DNA from: CAVVFX01 sp963747535
GTDB taxonomy: Bacteria; Acidobacteriota; Terriglobia; Bryobacterales; Bryobacteraceae
Length of the DNA stretch: 64,000 nt
Direction: 5' to 3'
NCBI GenBank assembly: GCA_963747535.1
Contig: CAVVFX010000008.1
Location: forward strand, 372,001 to 436,000
Shown here: positions 51,482 to 60,497 of the stretch, piece by piece
Layout of the letters: each line of letters starts with the position of its first letter
Numbering within the stretch: the first letter of the stretch is position 1
Position numbers and translations under genes: made by a program
Notes under the pieces: model-generated
Database searches by the model: none
What the model was told of the DNA's origin: nothing
The model's input: only the letters and a program-made list of their open reading frames with translations

Positions 51482-54163
51482 TCAGGGTTTGAAACCTTCG
51501 AACAGCCAGATGCTGGACTTGATCGTGGCAACGGAGTAGATGGCGCAGGTGCCGTCGGGCGCGACGCTTAGACGATATCCCGGGTTGAAGTTGGACGCCG
51601 GCGCGTAATCCTTGCCCACATCGGCTATCGTTTTCATCCCGCTTCCGGGTGCATTGGCGTCTATGGAAAACAGGTATTGGTGTCCCTGCTCGCCACGGAT
51701 GCCGAAGAGTCTCCGGCCATCGAGAGAGAATGCCAGATGCTGCACGTTTAACTTTCCGATGTCCCGGACATTCTTTCCATCGGGCGATATCAGGTGCCAG
51801 CCATCGTCGTTCGCGAAGGTGATCCATTCGCCCTTCGGAGACCACTGCGGCAGCTCGCTAGCGACGTTCTCCCGGAGTCGCGAGGGCGTCGCCTGGCCGG
51901 TCGTTCTGACTACCATCAGGTACGCCTTATCGGCGACCAGGTCCAGATACGCCAATTGTTTTCCGTCGGGTGAGAGCGAACCGGCGTACTCCCCCGAACT
52001 GTCGGAATTGGTAACACGTGTCGGAGCGCCTCCCGACGTCGAAGAAATATAGAGCAGCGTCTTACCGCCGACCTCGCCCATGGTGTAAACCACACGGTTC
52101 GCGTTCGGGGTCAGAGTCGGGTTCATGAAGAAATTGACGGCGGCAGGCGCGAAGTCCTGCGGAGTCACCAAAGGTCTGTCGGAGCCGTCCTCATTGTGCA
52201 TCCAGATCTCGGAAGGACCGTTGCGGGTGGTGACGTACGCGAACTTCCCGACGCCTGCGGCCCACGCCGGCATGGATTCATCGCGTTCCGTGTTAATTAA
52301 GCGGATTACCGTCCCGTCCGTCAGACTAACCTTCGCAATATCCAGATCGGAGCTGATTTCCTGGTAGAGGATTCGCTGCCCATCCGGAGAGGCGGCGGGA
52401 AGGTATTGAGATGACGGCGTGGAGGTAAGGCGCCGCAAACTGCGACCGGCTGTATCCGCGATCCACAGGTTGCCGGGATCTCCCAGATGCGCGGGCAGCG
52501 AAAGCACGACATGACGGTTGTCCGGGAACCAGGAGAAGGCCGGCGTAAAGCCGAATTGCGGTAGAGAGGGCAGGACTTCCTTCGGTTCCCCTGTCCCGGC
52601 CGGATAGGGCAACAGCCATCTCTTCTCGCCGTGGTCGTTCAGCAGCAGCAGAAGCTTTCTGCCATCCGGGGAGAAACGAAGGCGAGGTGTATTGACCCGG
52701 GATTTGTTCGCAAACTTCGCTGAAGGGTACGGTTGGAATGGCGAGCCGATCGGGTCGGAAATGTAGATTCTGCGGAAGCCATCCGAATCCGTTTTGTATA
52801 CCGCGAGGGTCTTTCCGTCTGGTGAAACGTCGGAAGAAACCGCGTCGATCGGCATCAACAGCTCGGGATCGCCTCCGACTGCGGCGATGGAGAAAACGGC
52901 GCGCTGCGGGCCGCCTTTCGCGGGATTGTCTCCACGAAAGAAAATGCGGCGACTGTCGGGGGACCAGCCGTACAGACCGCCAACTTCCATGTTGGTAAGT
53001 TGGACCGCCATCTCCGAGGTGAGATAGCGGACGAACACCTGCCACTTCCCGTCTACTTCGCGCAGGTACGCGGCAGCCTTGCCATCTTGAGACCATACGG
53101 CATTCCCCTCACCCTCGGACGACACCGCAAACGGAGTGAAGCGGTAGTTGGCAATGCTGTCGGCGGACTTGAACGTTCTGAAGAGCAGCACGGCAAGGAC
53201 GAGCGTGGCCAGCAGAAGCATGCCGGATGCAATGATCCAAAGATTCGCCGATCTCGGCGCCTGCGGGGCTTGCAACTGCGGCAAGGCGGACGAACTGTAC
53301 GTCTCCGACAGATGATCCCTTTGTGCGCGCAGGTCCGCGAAGAGGTCGCGCGTCGATTCGTAGCGGCGCGCGGGCTCTTTCGCGAGACAGCGCTCCATCA
53401 CCCATCGCAACGGCGGAGGCAATTTCGCTTGCACCGCGGGGTCCATGACCGGTGGATCATCGGTAATCACGGCCGACATGGTCTGGACGGCGGTCTCGCG
53501 CTGAAAAGCCTGCTTGCCGGTTGCCATTTCGTAGAGGACGACGCCGAAGGAGAACTGGTCCGAGCGGTAATCGACAGTCCCTCCGCGCACCTGCTCGGGA
53601 CTCATATAGTTCGCCGTGCCCATCACGGCGCCGGGCTGCGTCTCATGCATGGTGACGGTCCGGTCGTGAGACGGAGGCGCCGCCTGAGCCTGGCGCGCAA
53701 GCCCGAAGTCCAGAATCTTGACCCGGCCGTCGCGAGTCAGCATGATGTTTTCGGGTTTCAAGTCACGATGCGTAATTCCGGCAGCATGCGCCGCGGCCAT
53801 GCCATCCGCTATTTGCGCGGCGATGTCCAGCAATTCGCGCACAGCCATGGGTCCGCGGGCGATGAGGTTGCGGAGCGATTCGCCATCCACGAGCTCGCTG
53901 ACGAAGTAGACGAGACCGTTCTCTTCCCCGATATCGAAGATGGCGACGATGTTGGGATGATTGAGAGCCGCCACGGCTCGGGCTTCACGCTCAAAACGGG
54001 TCCGGCGGTCGATGCTTTGAGCGACGTCTGCATGCAGAACTTTCAACGCGACATCGCGGTCCAGACGAGTGTCGTGCGCACGGTAGACTTCGCCCATCCC
54101 GCCTTCACCCAGTTGGGCGATGACTGCATACGGGCCGAACCGGCTGCCTGTCGGGAGCGGCAT
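51482..54163 (-). CDS. Transmembrane Ser/Thr protein kinase with PD40 sensor region
   Basis: About 893 aa from the ATG at 54163. The kinase domain (about residues 1-275) has GEGGMGEVYRAHD, the catalytic loop ITHRDLKPENIM and the DFG in KILDFGLA. A single membrane helix (about 310-330, LWIIASGMLLLATLVLAVLLF) links it to an outer region of repeated WSPDSRRIFF- and FSPDGRKLL-type blades, which is the TolB/PD40 beta-propeller pattern. It probably senses an outside ligand and phosphorylates proteins within. No partner phosphatase is near. Confidence 0.92.
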   Translation of the reverse strand: MPLPTGSRFGPYAVIAQLGEGGMGEVYRAHDTRLDRDVALKVLHADVAQSIDRRTRFEREARAVAALNHPNIVAIFDIGEENGLVYFVSELVDGESLRNLIARGPMAVRELLDIAAQIADGMAAAHAAGITHRDLKPENIMLTRDGRVKILDFGLARQAQAAPPSHDRTVTMHETQPGAVMGTANYMSPEQVRGGTVDYRSDQFSFGVVLYEMATGKQAFQRETAVQTMSAVITDDPPVMDPAVQAKLPPPLRWVMERCLAKEPARRYESTRDLFADLRAQRDHLSETYSSSALPQLQAPQAPRSANLWIIASGMLLLATLVLAVLLFRTFKSADSIANYRFTPFAVSSEGEGNAVWSQDGKAAAYLREVDGKWQVFVRYLTSEMAVQLTNMEVGGLYGWSPDSRRIFFRGDNPAKGGPQRAVFSIAAVGGDPELLMPIDAVSSDVSPDGKTLAVYKTDSDGFRRIYISDPIGSPFQPYPSAKFANKSRVNTPRLRFSPDGRKLLLLLNDHGEKRWLLPYPAGTGEPKEVLPSLPQFGFTPAFSWFPDNRHVVLSLPAHLGDPGNLWIADTAGRSLRRLTSTPSSQYLPAASPDGQRILYQEISSDLDIAKVSLTDGTVIRLINTERDESMPAWAAGVGKFAYVTTRNGPSEIWMHNEDGSDRPLVTPQDFAPAAVNFFMNPTLTPNANRVVYTMGEVGGKTLLYISSTSGGAPTRVTNSDSSGEYAGSLSPDGKQLAYLDLVADKAYLMVVRTTGQATPSRLRENVASELPQWSPKGEWITFANDDGWHLISPDGKNVRDIGKLNVQHLAFSLDGRRLFGIRGEQGHQYLFSIDANAPGSGMKTIADVGKDYAPASNFNPGYRLSVAPDGTCAIYSVATIKSSIWLFEGFKP

Positions 54164-54216
54164 CTGGGGCGTAGGATACCATGGTCCTCGTCCGGCACGG
54201 CTCTCTGACCGCGATG

Positions 54217-54256
54217 CGGTAAGGCAGACCACGAAAAGCGATGGTCTGCCTTACCG
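54217..54256. repeat. Palindromic repeat with 15-bp arms
   Basis: CGGTAAGGCAGACCA and TGGTCTGCCTTACCG pair perfectly around ten bases. It is a member of the GGCAGACC hairpin family with extended arms, and lies between two minus-strand genes. Confidence 0.75.
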
Positions 54257-54260
54257 TGGA

Positions 54261-54812
54261 CTACATTGACGCCCCGGTGGCGACGGCAGTGTCCGGAGTA
54301 TTGACGGTGTGCACGGCAACCACGGACTTCTCCGACGCCATGATTCCCCTGGCCTTTTCGACCTCGTCCGCCGAGCCATGGGCCAGGACGAGGAACTTAT
54401 CGGACTTGATCGCGGTTTCGTACTCTACGATGCTGTCCTTGGGAATGCCGATGCTGTACAGACCCGCGCCGACCGCGCTCAGTCCGCCAACCACCACCGC
54501 GCCCTCCAGCGCACCGACGATCCAGGCAACCAGAGGTCCCGCTATCAACACCGGCCCGATGCCTGGAATCGCGAAGAATGCCGATCCCAGCAAGAGCCCC
54601 CACAGACCGCCCCAGAAGGCACCGGACTTGCCCCAACGCTTCATCCGATCGCCTGCATTGTAATACCCGACGGGGTTTTCTTCCGTATGGTAGTCCTTGC
54701 CGACGATGGACAGTTTCTTCATGTCAAAGCCGGCCTTTTGGAGTTCTTTCAAGGCCTCCTCGGCTTCGGCGTGACTTTCGTAAATGGCTACAACCGCGTT
54801 CTTATCGGACAT
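54261..54812 (-). CDS. General stress protein 17M-like (GlsB/YflT-type) membrane protein
   Basis: About 183 aa from the ATG at 54812. The N-terminal domain (NAVVAIYESHAEAEEALKELQKAGFDMKKLSIVGKD) is the heat-induced stress protein YflT-like fold. Glycine-rich hydrophobic segments (GAFWGGLWGLLLGSAFFAIPGIGPVLIAGPL) follow, then a second alpha/beta part. Such proteins are common next to stress genes. Its role is unknown; it lies upstream of other small envelope or stress genes but with no overlap. Confidence 0.7.
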   Translation of the reverse strand: MSDKNAVVAIYESHAEAEEALKELQKAGFDMKKLSIVGKDYHTEENPVGYYNAGDRMKRWGKSGAFWGGLWGLLLGSAFFAIPGIGPVLIAGPLVAWIVGALEGAVVVGGLSAVGAGLYSIGIPKDSIVEYETAIKSDKFLVLAHGSADEVEKARGIMASEKSVVAVHTVNTPDTAVATGASM

Positions 54813-54969
54813 GTCTTTTCCTTTTCCGGGAATTACCCTGCTGCGATTGACGTGCTGGTCCCCGCGTCGATTACCTCGCCGCAGATCACCGGAGCTCCAC
54901 GCGTCGGGCAAAACTCCGCATTACGATTCGGGAAGATGCGGATGCTGTCGTCTCCCAAACTGGCTTAAC

Positions 54970-55653
54970 TTATTTCGCGCGGGCTACTTCCCGTGTCGAA
55001 TACTTGTTGAGTTCGCCCATCAGTCTGGCTGCCGACCGGGGCGCACGCACCGCAGTGTTTACGATCGTCTTATTCTCCAGCTTGCTGCCGTAGAGAGCGT
55101 CGTTATCATCGAGATCCTGGCGTAAAGTCGCTCCCTGCAGAGACAGACCGGCAAACAATCCCTGGGTTCTGGACCACGAGAGGATGTCCGCATTCATTTG
55201 GGCGTCAGTCTGGGCCGTTGCCGTGCGTCCCACCGGGCCGGCTGCGACGGAACCTTCTGCACCTAAAGTGAACTTGTCCGCGAGCAGTTTCTCGGCGCCG
55301 CGCCGGTTCATCACCAACATGATCAAATCCGCCGAAGAGCCGCCGATTTGAAAGCCGACACTACCACCTTCGATGCGGACCGCACCTGGTGCGGACCAAC
55401 CCGCTCCACCCCGGTTTCTGCAGGAAATAAAGCCTTTGCCATACTTGGCGCCAAAAAAGAAAGCCGCAGTCTTGAGCTCCGGGACGATCACAATACACTG
55501 GGAACGATCGAGCAGGTCTTGTGGAATGCCCCTGTCCGGTGCTCTCATTATTTCGGAGAATACCTCAGCGGCGCTATTCAAGCGTTTGGCTGACTCGTTG
55601 TCTTTGGCTAATAGTGGCGTAATCGCCACAGCTGCTATCAAAAGTAGTTTCAT
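54970..55653 (-). CDS. Exported SYLF (Ysc84-type) lipid-binding protein
   Basis: About 227 aa from the ATG at 55653, which begins a signal peptide (MKLLLIAAVAITPLLA). The SYLF domain covers most of the rest: LDRSQCIVIVPELKTAAFFFGAKYGKGF, GGSVGFQIGGSSADLIMLVMN and KFTLGAEGSVAAGPVGR. The fold binds phosphoinositides in eukaryotes; bacterial members are exported and their role is unclear. Confidence 0.85.
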   Translation of the reverse strand: MKLLLIAAVAITPLLAKDNESAKRLNSAAEVFSEIMRAPDRGIPQDLLDRSQCIVIVPELKTAAFFFGAKYGKGFISCRNRGGAGWSAPGAVRIEGGSVGFQIGGSSADLIMLVMNRRGAEKLLADKFTLGAEGSVAAGPVGRTATAQTDAQMNADILSWSRTQGLFAGLSLQGATLRQDLDDNDALYGSKLENKTIVNTAVRAPRSAARLMGELNKYSTREVARAK

Positions 55654-55813
55654 ATTCTTTCCTTTTCCTGTCGTGCACGTCGTCACGATCGCTTTCCTGA
55701 AGTGCACGTGCCACACCGATTCGTGAAACGTTGCAAATAATCGGTCAAGTCTGCACCCGGGTGCGACGTGAACTCCGCTGGCTAACCCCCTGCGGTCACT
55801 TGACCGCAGATGG

Positions 55814-56056
55814 TCAATGAGCGGACCGTGTTTCTTCCACCGCTGCAGGAGCAGGAGAATAAGACGCGCTATGGAGGAGCAGGGCGCGCCGCTTCCTCAG
55901 ATTCGAGACAGCCTGCACTCGCCGCCCTTGAATCAGGCGAATGAGGACGACGATAACAACTTCCGGCAAAATGTGGATCAACCCACCCGTGATGGATGCG
56001 GTGGGCAATCCCAACGCCCATAAAACAAACAGAATCACAACAATGGTCCATAACAT
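55814..56056 (-). CDS. Lmo0937/DUF5670-like small membrane protein
   Basis: The 80-aa protein starts MLWTIVVILFVLWALGLPTAS, followed by GGLIHILPEVVIVVLIRLIQG, the two-helix pattern of this family. The family is usually about 50 residues; here about 30 polar residues follow and may be an unusual extension or a shifted frame. Confidence 0.6.
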   Translation of the reverse strand: MLWTIVVILFVLWALGLPTASITGGLIHILPEVVIVVLIRLIQGRRVQAVSNLRKRRALLLHSASYSPAPAAVEETRSAH

Positions 56057-56177
56057 CCAGTTGGGTAGTTGAGCGGTCCCGGACCCGCGTATGCGCGCGG
56101 ATTGGCCCGGCTCGTGCTGCGGATTTCATGAACCGGCAAGAAGCTGAGAAAAGCCGGGAAGGAAGGGAAGAATCAAC

Positions 56178-56537
56178 ATGTCTAAGCGATACAACGACGG
56201 GTCGCATTACGAAAATCATGAACGGGCTGCCGAGCTACACGACAATGCCGCTCACGCCCATCGTAGCGCTGAAGAGACTCGCGATAAGCAGGATCACGAA
56301 ACCGGACAACAGCAATCCCGGCAAGCCCTGGAGCACCAGCCGGCTCACCAGCATAACGGGCAGGGACACCACAACGCAGTGAACGAGCACGGCTTCGCGA
56401 TTTTCGGGCACGAGGATATCGCCGCGTTGGCCTATCAGCTATGGCAAGCCCGAGGCTGTCCGGAGGGATCAGCGGAAGTAGACTGGTTTAAGGCCGCGCA
56501 ACAATTGCGGGATCGAAAAGAAAGTCATCAGAAGTAA
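56178..56537 (+). CDS. Hydrophilic protein with C-terminal DUF2934
   Basis: The 119-aa protein has a histidine-, glutamine- and glutamate-rich disordered N-terminal part (about residues 1-75) and a DUF2934-like end (about 80-112: IAALAYQLWQARGCPEGSAEVDWFKA). A GGAAGGAAG ribosome site lies upstream. The tail is frequent in stress-related soil proteobacteria and Acidobacteria; the function is unknown. Confidence 0.65.
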   Translation: MSKRYNDGSHYENHERAAELHDNAAHAHRSAEETRDKQDHETGQQQSRQALEHQPAHQHNGQGHHNAVNEHGFAIFGHEDIAALAYQLWQARGCPEGSAEVDWFKAAQQLRDRKESHQK

Positions 56538-56799
56538 GCGGAACGGCCAGTCTTCAGCCGCAACAACCGCATCCGCGAGGTAACCGTCCACGCACCGAGC
56601 GGACGGGCTTTCTTTCGACTGCCACCGGTAACGGTCCCGGTCAGGATTCCCTGCGCGTTATGAAGATCCAGGGACACGGCTCCGATAGTCTGGGCACCGC
56701 TTTTTTGTTGGTGGCCTTGAACTCGGCGTTCCATCGACCGTCCGCAGCAGCGAACAACGTAACAGCCGTCAGGTACAGCAGCAATGCGACCCCTTTCAT
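56528..56799 (-). pseudogene. Small exported protein gene with frameshift at A6
   Basis: The ATG at 56799 opens a signal peptide (MKGVALLLYLTAVTLFAAA) followed by DGRWNAEFKATN, then a run of six A (56701-56706 on the plus strand as T). The matching continuation, SGAQTIGAVSLDLHNAQGILTGTVTGG, is in another frame, and one extra base in the run restores it. The joined product resembles small secreted beta-sheet proteins common in Acidobacteriota. It may be a real mutation or a homopolymer error. Confidence 0.6.
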
Positions 56800-56839
56800 C
56801 GCGCTTATTCTGACCCGGCTGCAAATGCAGTGTCCGCCC

Positions 56840-59800
56840 TCAAAACAGCAGTTTCAACGCCAGCTGAATGATGCGAGGCTGATTCTGTTGGCTGCTGACG
56901 ACGCCAAAAGTCGACACGCCGAAGGCTGTCGCGGGCGGGCCAAACTGAACCGTGTTAAAAAGATTGAAAAACTCCGCCCGGAACTGGAGCGTCCAGTTCT
57001 CCTTTAGCATGGTGTTCTTCAGGACGGAGAAATCCCAATTCTTGGTGGGACTCGCGCGCATCGTCGCCAGCGTGCGCGCGACATTGCCAAATGTGTACGT
57101 CGCGGGCTGGCTGAAGACCGAGGTGTTGAACCAATCGCCCACGGTAGGATTTGACAGAGCGGGATTCACGCCATTCCAGTTGGGCCGTTGTCCTCCGCCC
57201 TGCGAATCAGTCGTGTTGTTGGACGTCGTCACGCCCAGCACCTCGCCTGAAGAGAAAGTTGTAATTCCCTGAACCTGCCAACCGCCCGCGATCCTGCCGG
57301 CTACCGGCCCGGTGAAGATTTTCTTTCCGGTTCCCATCGGAAGCTCCCATAGGTATCCGGCAACGAAGCGCTGCGGGATATCAAGTGAAGATACCGACCT
57401 CTCGAGCGCGAGATTGTTATTGTCCTGAAAACCCGTTCCGGAGAGCGTTTGACCCGAAAAGCTGCCGGTAACATTGTCCATTAGTTTTGACCAGGTATAG
57501 GAGGCGTTTATGCTGAAGCCACCATTGAACCGCTTCTCGGCCCTGACCTGCAGAGCATTGTATGTCGAGGCTCCCCAGGTTGAATTCTGAGCGGTTACCC
57601 CCAGATACTGCGGGTATGGACGAAGTAACTGAGCCAGCGTGGTGGTCGAAGCGCTGAGCGTTCCGGACGTGATCTGGCCATAAAAGGGATTGGGCACGGT
57701 AGTAAGGAGAGCACTGCCCAGTGCGAGCGCGCTGTCGGGCAGTTGATCGAGTGTAAGATTGCTGAAGTTATGGACGCCCCGGTTCCCGACATATGCAGTA
57801 TCCAGCTTGACTCCGCCTGGGAGTTCGCGTTGGATATCGAAATTCCAGGCGGCGCTATATGGGGTTTGTGCGTTGCGATCCCCGAATACGACTGATTGGC
57901 CGAGCAGAGTCGCTGGTCCCAGGCTGGAGCCGGTAGGATATATCAGTCCTTGGGGGAAAGGATTGCTGAGTACGTTATACGGCGTCACTCCGTTGATCGA
58001 ACTGGTGAACGTGGTTACGGCAGAGAATCCGCTGGTATCGGTCGGCTGTGCGCCGAGCGTCGGATCGAAAAAGATTCCCGCGCCCATCCGCATTACCGTC
58101 TTTGGCGTGATGCTGTAGGCCAACCCGATGCGCGGGGCGAAGTTGGTGCGCTGGGGATCCCATTGAGCGCGCGGATTGCCATTTACCCCGGCAAACGTCA
58201 ACGCCCCGCGAAGATTCAATCCTGGCGCGTTGAGCGGCGGAACCGCCTGGTAGTTGAAATTTGTCAGTTGGTTGTAGCGGTCAGTCCAGGGAGATTCATA
58301 TTCGTAACGCAAACCCAGGTTCAAGGTCAGCTTGGAAGTGATCTTAAGATCGTCTTCGACAAAAAAGTCGTAATAGATGTTCTGCAAAGCCAGAGCCGGC
58401 GTGAAGTTCGCCTGACCGCCGGAGGGAGTGCCAAGCAGATACGATGCGAGCGCCGATCCTGCCGTGGCGCTCGCGGCCGTGGCATTGGGACCCTGTGTGA
58501 ACGCAGCCGAGAAAGAGAATTGAAAGCCGGTATCGGAGTACTGCAGGTAATTTGATCGCACCAATTGGAACCCCCCGCCGAACTTGATAGTCTGCCGACC
58601 CGCGACCTTTGTCACCACCGCCTGCCAGGTGAACGTATCGTCCCCGGTGCGAATGAAGCCGTTTTCCCCGATGGTGGTGCCGGGGCCGATGTTGGTCTGC
58701 GAAAAACTGCCTTCGTATCCGGGTATGAGAATGGCCGGGATCGTGTCCGGCTGCACCTGCTGGGCCAACTGTGCCGGAAAGCCATACTGGGTTAGATTTA
58801 CGCCCAGGCTGGGAGAGCCCCGGTCGTTTATGACCCGGCTGAATCCGGCCGAGAAGTCCGCGATCAGCGTCGGGCTGAAAGTGTAAGTATCGCTGATTAC
58901 GGCTGCACGCCGCGCAAAGTGCTGTGTGGGTCCGTAGGTCGGCGTCCCGATATTTCCATAGACGTTCGGCCTGGTGTACGGGCTGCGGTCGTAAAAGAAT
59001 TCCCCAAAGATCCGCTGCTTTTCGCCAATGTAGTGGTCTGCTCTGACCGAGAAATCATCCTTGTCGACGACCTGCGGAGTCGCCGAAGTAAAGTTGTTGG
59101 TGTTCGTAATAGCGTTGCCCGCGGTGTTGGGCAGCGGCAGGAACTGCAGGAGCGACTTCGCTACCGGGTCGAACCGTGAGACCGGGATCACATTTCCCGG
59201 GAACGCTGTCCGGACATACTGGTTGGGATTCGTGGGGCTCGCTGTAGTACTGAAGGGATCGAAGATTACGATCTGCTGGCCGTTGGCGGCGAACGTCTGG
59301 CTGAAATCGCCCTGGCGCTGCGAGGCCGTTGGGACGGTATCGACAAAGGTTACACCCTGGACCTCTCTCACGCCTTCATAGGCTCCGAAGAAGAAGGTCT
59401 TGTTCTTGCGGATGGGTCCCCCCAGCGTGCCGCCGAACTGATTGAAGCGGAATGGCGCTCGTGGAATGCCGCCGCGATTCGAGAAGAAATCGTTGGCGTC
59501 CAGGAGATTATTTCGCAGGTAATCGTATACGTCGCCGTGGAAGCCATTGCTCCCGGATTTGGTTGCGACGTTGAACACTCCCCCAGCGGCCTGCCCGTAT
59601 TCGGCGCTGTAATTATTGGTCGTTACACGGTATTCCTGCACGACGTCAACATCCGGAAAAACGCCGGGGCCGGCGCCGCCTGAATTAGTGTTCGCGATTC
59701 CGTCCAGAAGATATTGATTCTGATTCGCCCGCGCACCGTTGATCGAGACGTAAGTTTGGGAAATGACATCCACGGGAATATTGTTGTAAGACGCCGGAAC

Positions 59801-60298
59801 AAACGCTCCCGGAACCATTTGAGCCAGCCCGTACGAATTGCGTCCCAGGAGTGGCAGATCCGCGATCTCCTTATTGGTCACGAGGTCGCTGATGGATGAA
59901 GTCTCGGTTTGGAGTACCGCCGTTGCGCCTGAAACGGTCACCTGCTGGGTTGTCGTACCGAGAGGCAGCGTAAAGTCCAGGCGGGTCGTTTCCTGGACGT
60001 TCAATTGGATACCGGACTGCTTGATCGTATCGAATCCCCGCTTCTCGATGGTGAGGCGGTAGCTGCCGGGAGGAAGTAGCTGGAACGAATAGTAACCGTC
60101 GCCGTTGCTGATGGTCGAATGTTCAGTTCCCAGGCTGTTGTCGACGAGCTGGAGCCGGGCTCCGGGCACGACGGCGCCTGTGGGGTCCTTAATCAGACCT
60201 GTGAGGTTGGCGGTGGGGACCTGGCTGAAGAGACTTAGTGCAAACAGCGTCAGACTGGCGAAACCGGAGGCCGCGCGCAGAGAGGGAGAGCAATGCAT
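56840..60298 (-). CDS. Oar-like TonB-dependent receptor with carboxypeptidase-regulatory domain
   Basis: The 1152-aa outer-membrane protein has a signal peptide, then a carboxypeptidase-regulatory-like domain (about residues 30-115: ANLTGLIKDPTGAVVPGARLQLVDN, YSFQLLPPGSYRLTIEKRGF), a plug (about 130-240) and a large beta-barrel with tyrosine- and asparagine-rich strands up to the final LALKLLF, a barrel C-terminus. This architecture is strongly expanded in Acidobacteriota and Solibacter, where members import large polymers or adhere to surfaces. A 200-base upstream gap separates it from the next gene; I see no clear regulator. Confidence 0.9.
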   Translation of the reverse strand: MHCSPSLRAASGFASLTLFALSLFSQVPTANLTGLIKDPTGAVVPGARLQLVDNSLGTEHSTISNGDGYYSFQLLPPGSYRLTIEKRGFDTIKQSGIQLNVQETTRLDFTLPLGTTTQQVTVSGATAVLQTETSSISDLVTNKEIADLPLLGRNSYGLAQMVPGAFVPASYNNIPVDVISQTYVSINGARANQNQYLLDGIANTNSGGAGPGVFPDVDVVQEYRVTTNNYSAEYGQAAGGVFNVATKSGSNGFHGDVYDYLRNNLLDANDFFSNRGGIPRAPFRFNQFGGTLGGPIRKNKTFFFGAYEGVREVQGVTFVDTVPTASQRQGDFSQTFAANGQQIVIFDPFSTTASPTNPNQYVRTAFPGNVIPVSRFDPVAKSLLQFLPLPNTAGNAITNTNNFTSATPQVVDKDDFSVRADHYIGEKQRIFGEFFYDRSPYTRPNVYGNIGTPTYGPTQHFARRAAVISDTYTFSPTLIADFSAGFSRVINDRGSPSLGVNLTQYGFPAQLAQQVQPDTIPAILIPGYEGSFSQTNIGPGTTIGENGFIRTGDDTFTWQAVVTKVAGRQTIKFGGGFQLVRSNYLQYSDTGFQFSFSAAFTQGPNATAASATAGSALASYLLGTPSGGQANFTPALALQNIYYDFFVEDDLKITSKLTLNLGLRYEYESPWTDRYNQLTNFNYQAVPPLNAPGLNLRGALTFAGVNGNPRAQWDPQRTNFAPRIGLAYSITPKTVMRMGAGIFFDPTLGAQPTDTSGFSAVTTFTSSINGVTPYNVLSNPFPQGLIYPTGSSLGPATLLGQSVVFGDRNAQTPYSAAWNFDIQRELPGGVKLDTAYVGNRGVHNFSNLTLDQLPDSALALGSALLTTVPNPFYGQITSGTLSASTTTLAQLLRPYPQYLGVTAQNSTWGASTYNALQVRAEKRFNGGFSINASYTWSKLMDNVTGSFSGQTLSGTGFQDNNNLALERSVSSLDIPQRFVAGYLWELPMGTGKKIFTGPVAGRIAGGWQVQGITTFSSGEVLGVTTSNNTTDSQGGGQRPNWNGVNPALSNPTVGDWFNTSVFSQPATYTFGNVARTLATMRASPTKNWDFSVLKNTMLKENWTLQFRAEFFNLFNTVQFGPPATAFGVSTFGVVSSQQNQPRIIQLALKLLF

Positions 60299-60497
60299 GG
60301 CCGAACTCCTACTGGGTCGGGATTTGAAAGAAAGACTTACGAAATGCTGTCATAGGTGCGAGGTTGCTGTCAATCGCGCGACAAGTGGTTACGTGAGAGA
60401 TCTTAGGCCGGGCAGTATTGTGCGATAGACTCGGCCGTTGGCAGCCGAGTCAGGCGAAACCGCCCGCCCAACTGAACTGCACAGACCACCACGCGGC

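Noticed and set aside
3525..54256. CRISPR array
   Set aside because: The repeats are single, widely spaced, palindromic and imperfect. No array with regular spacers or cas gene is present.
56700..56710. Programmed -1 frameshift at the A6 run
   Set aside because: The zero-frame codons read AAC AAA AAA GCG, not the X XXY YYZ phase of a slippery heptamer, and no downstream structure was evident.
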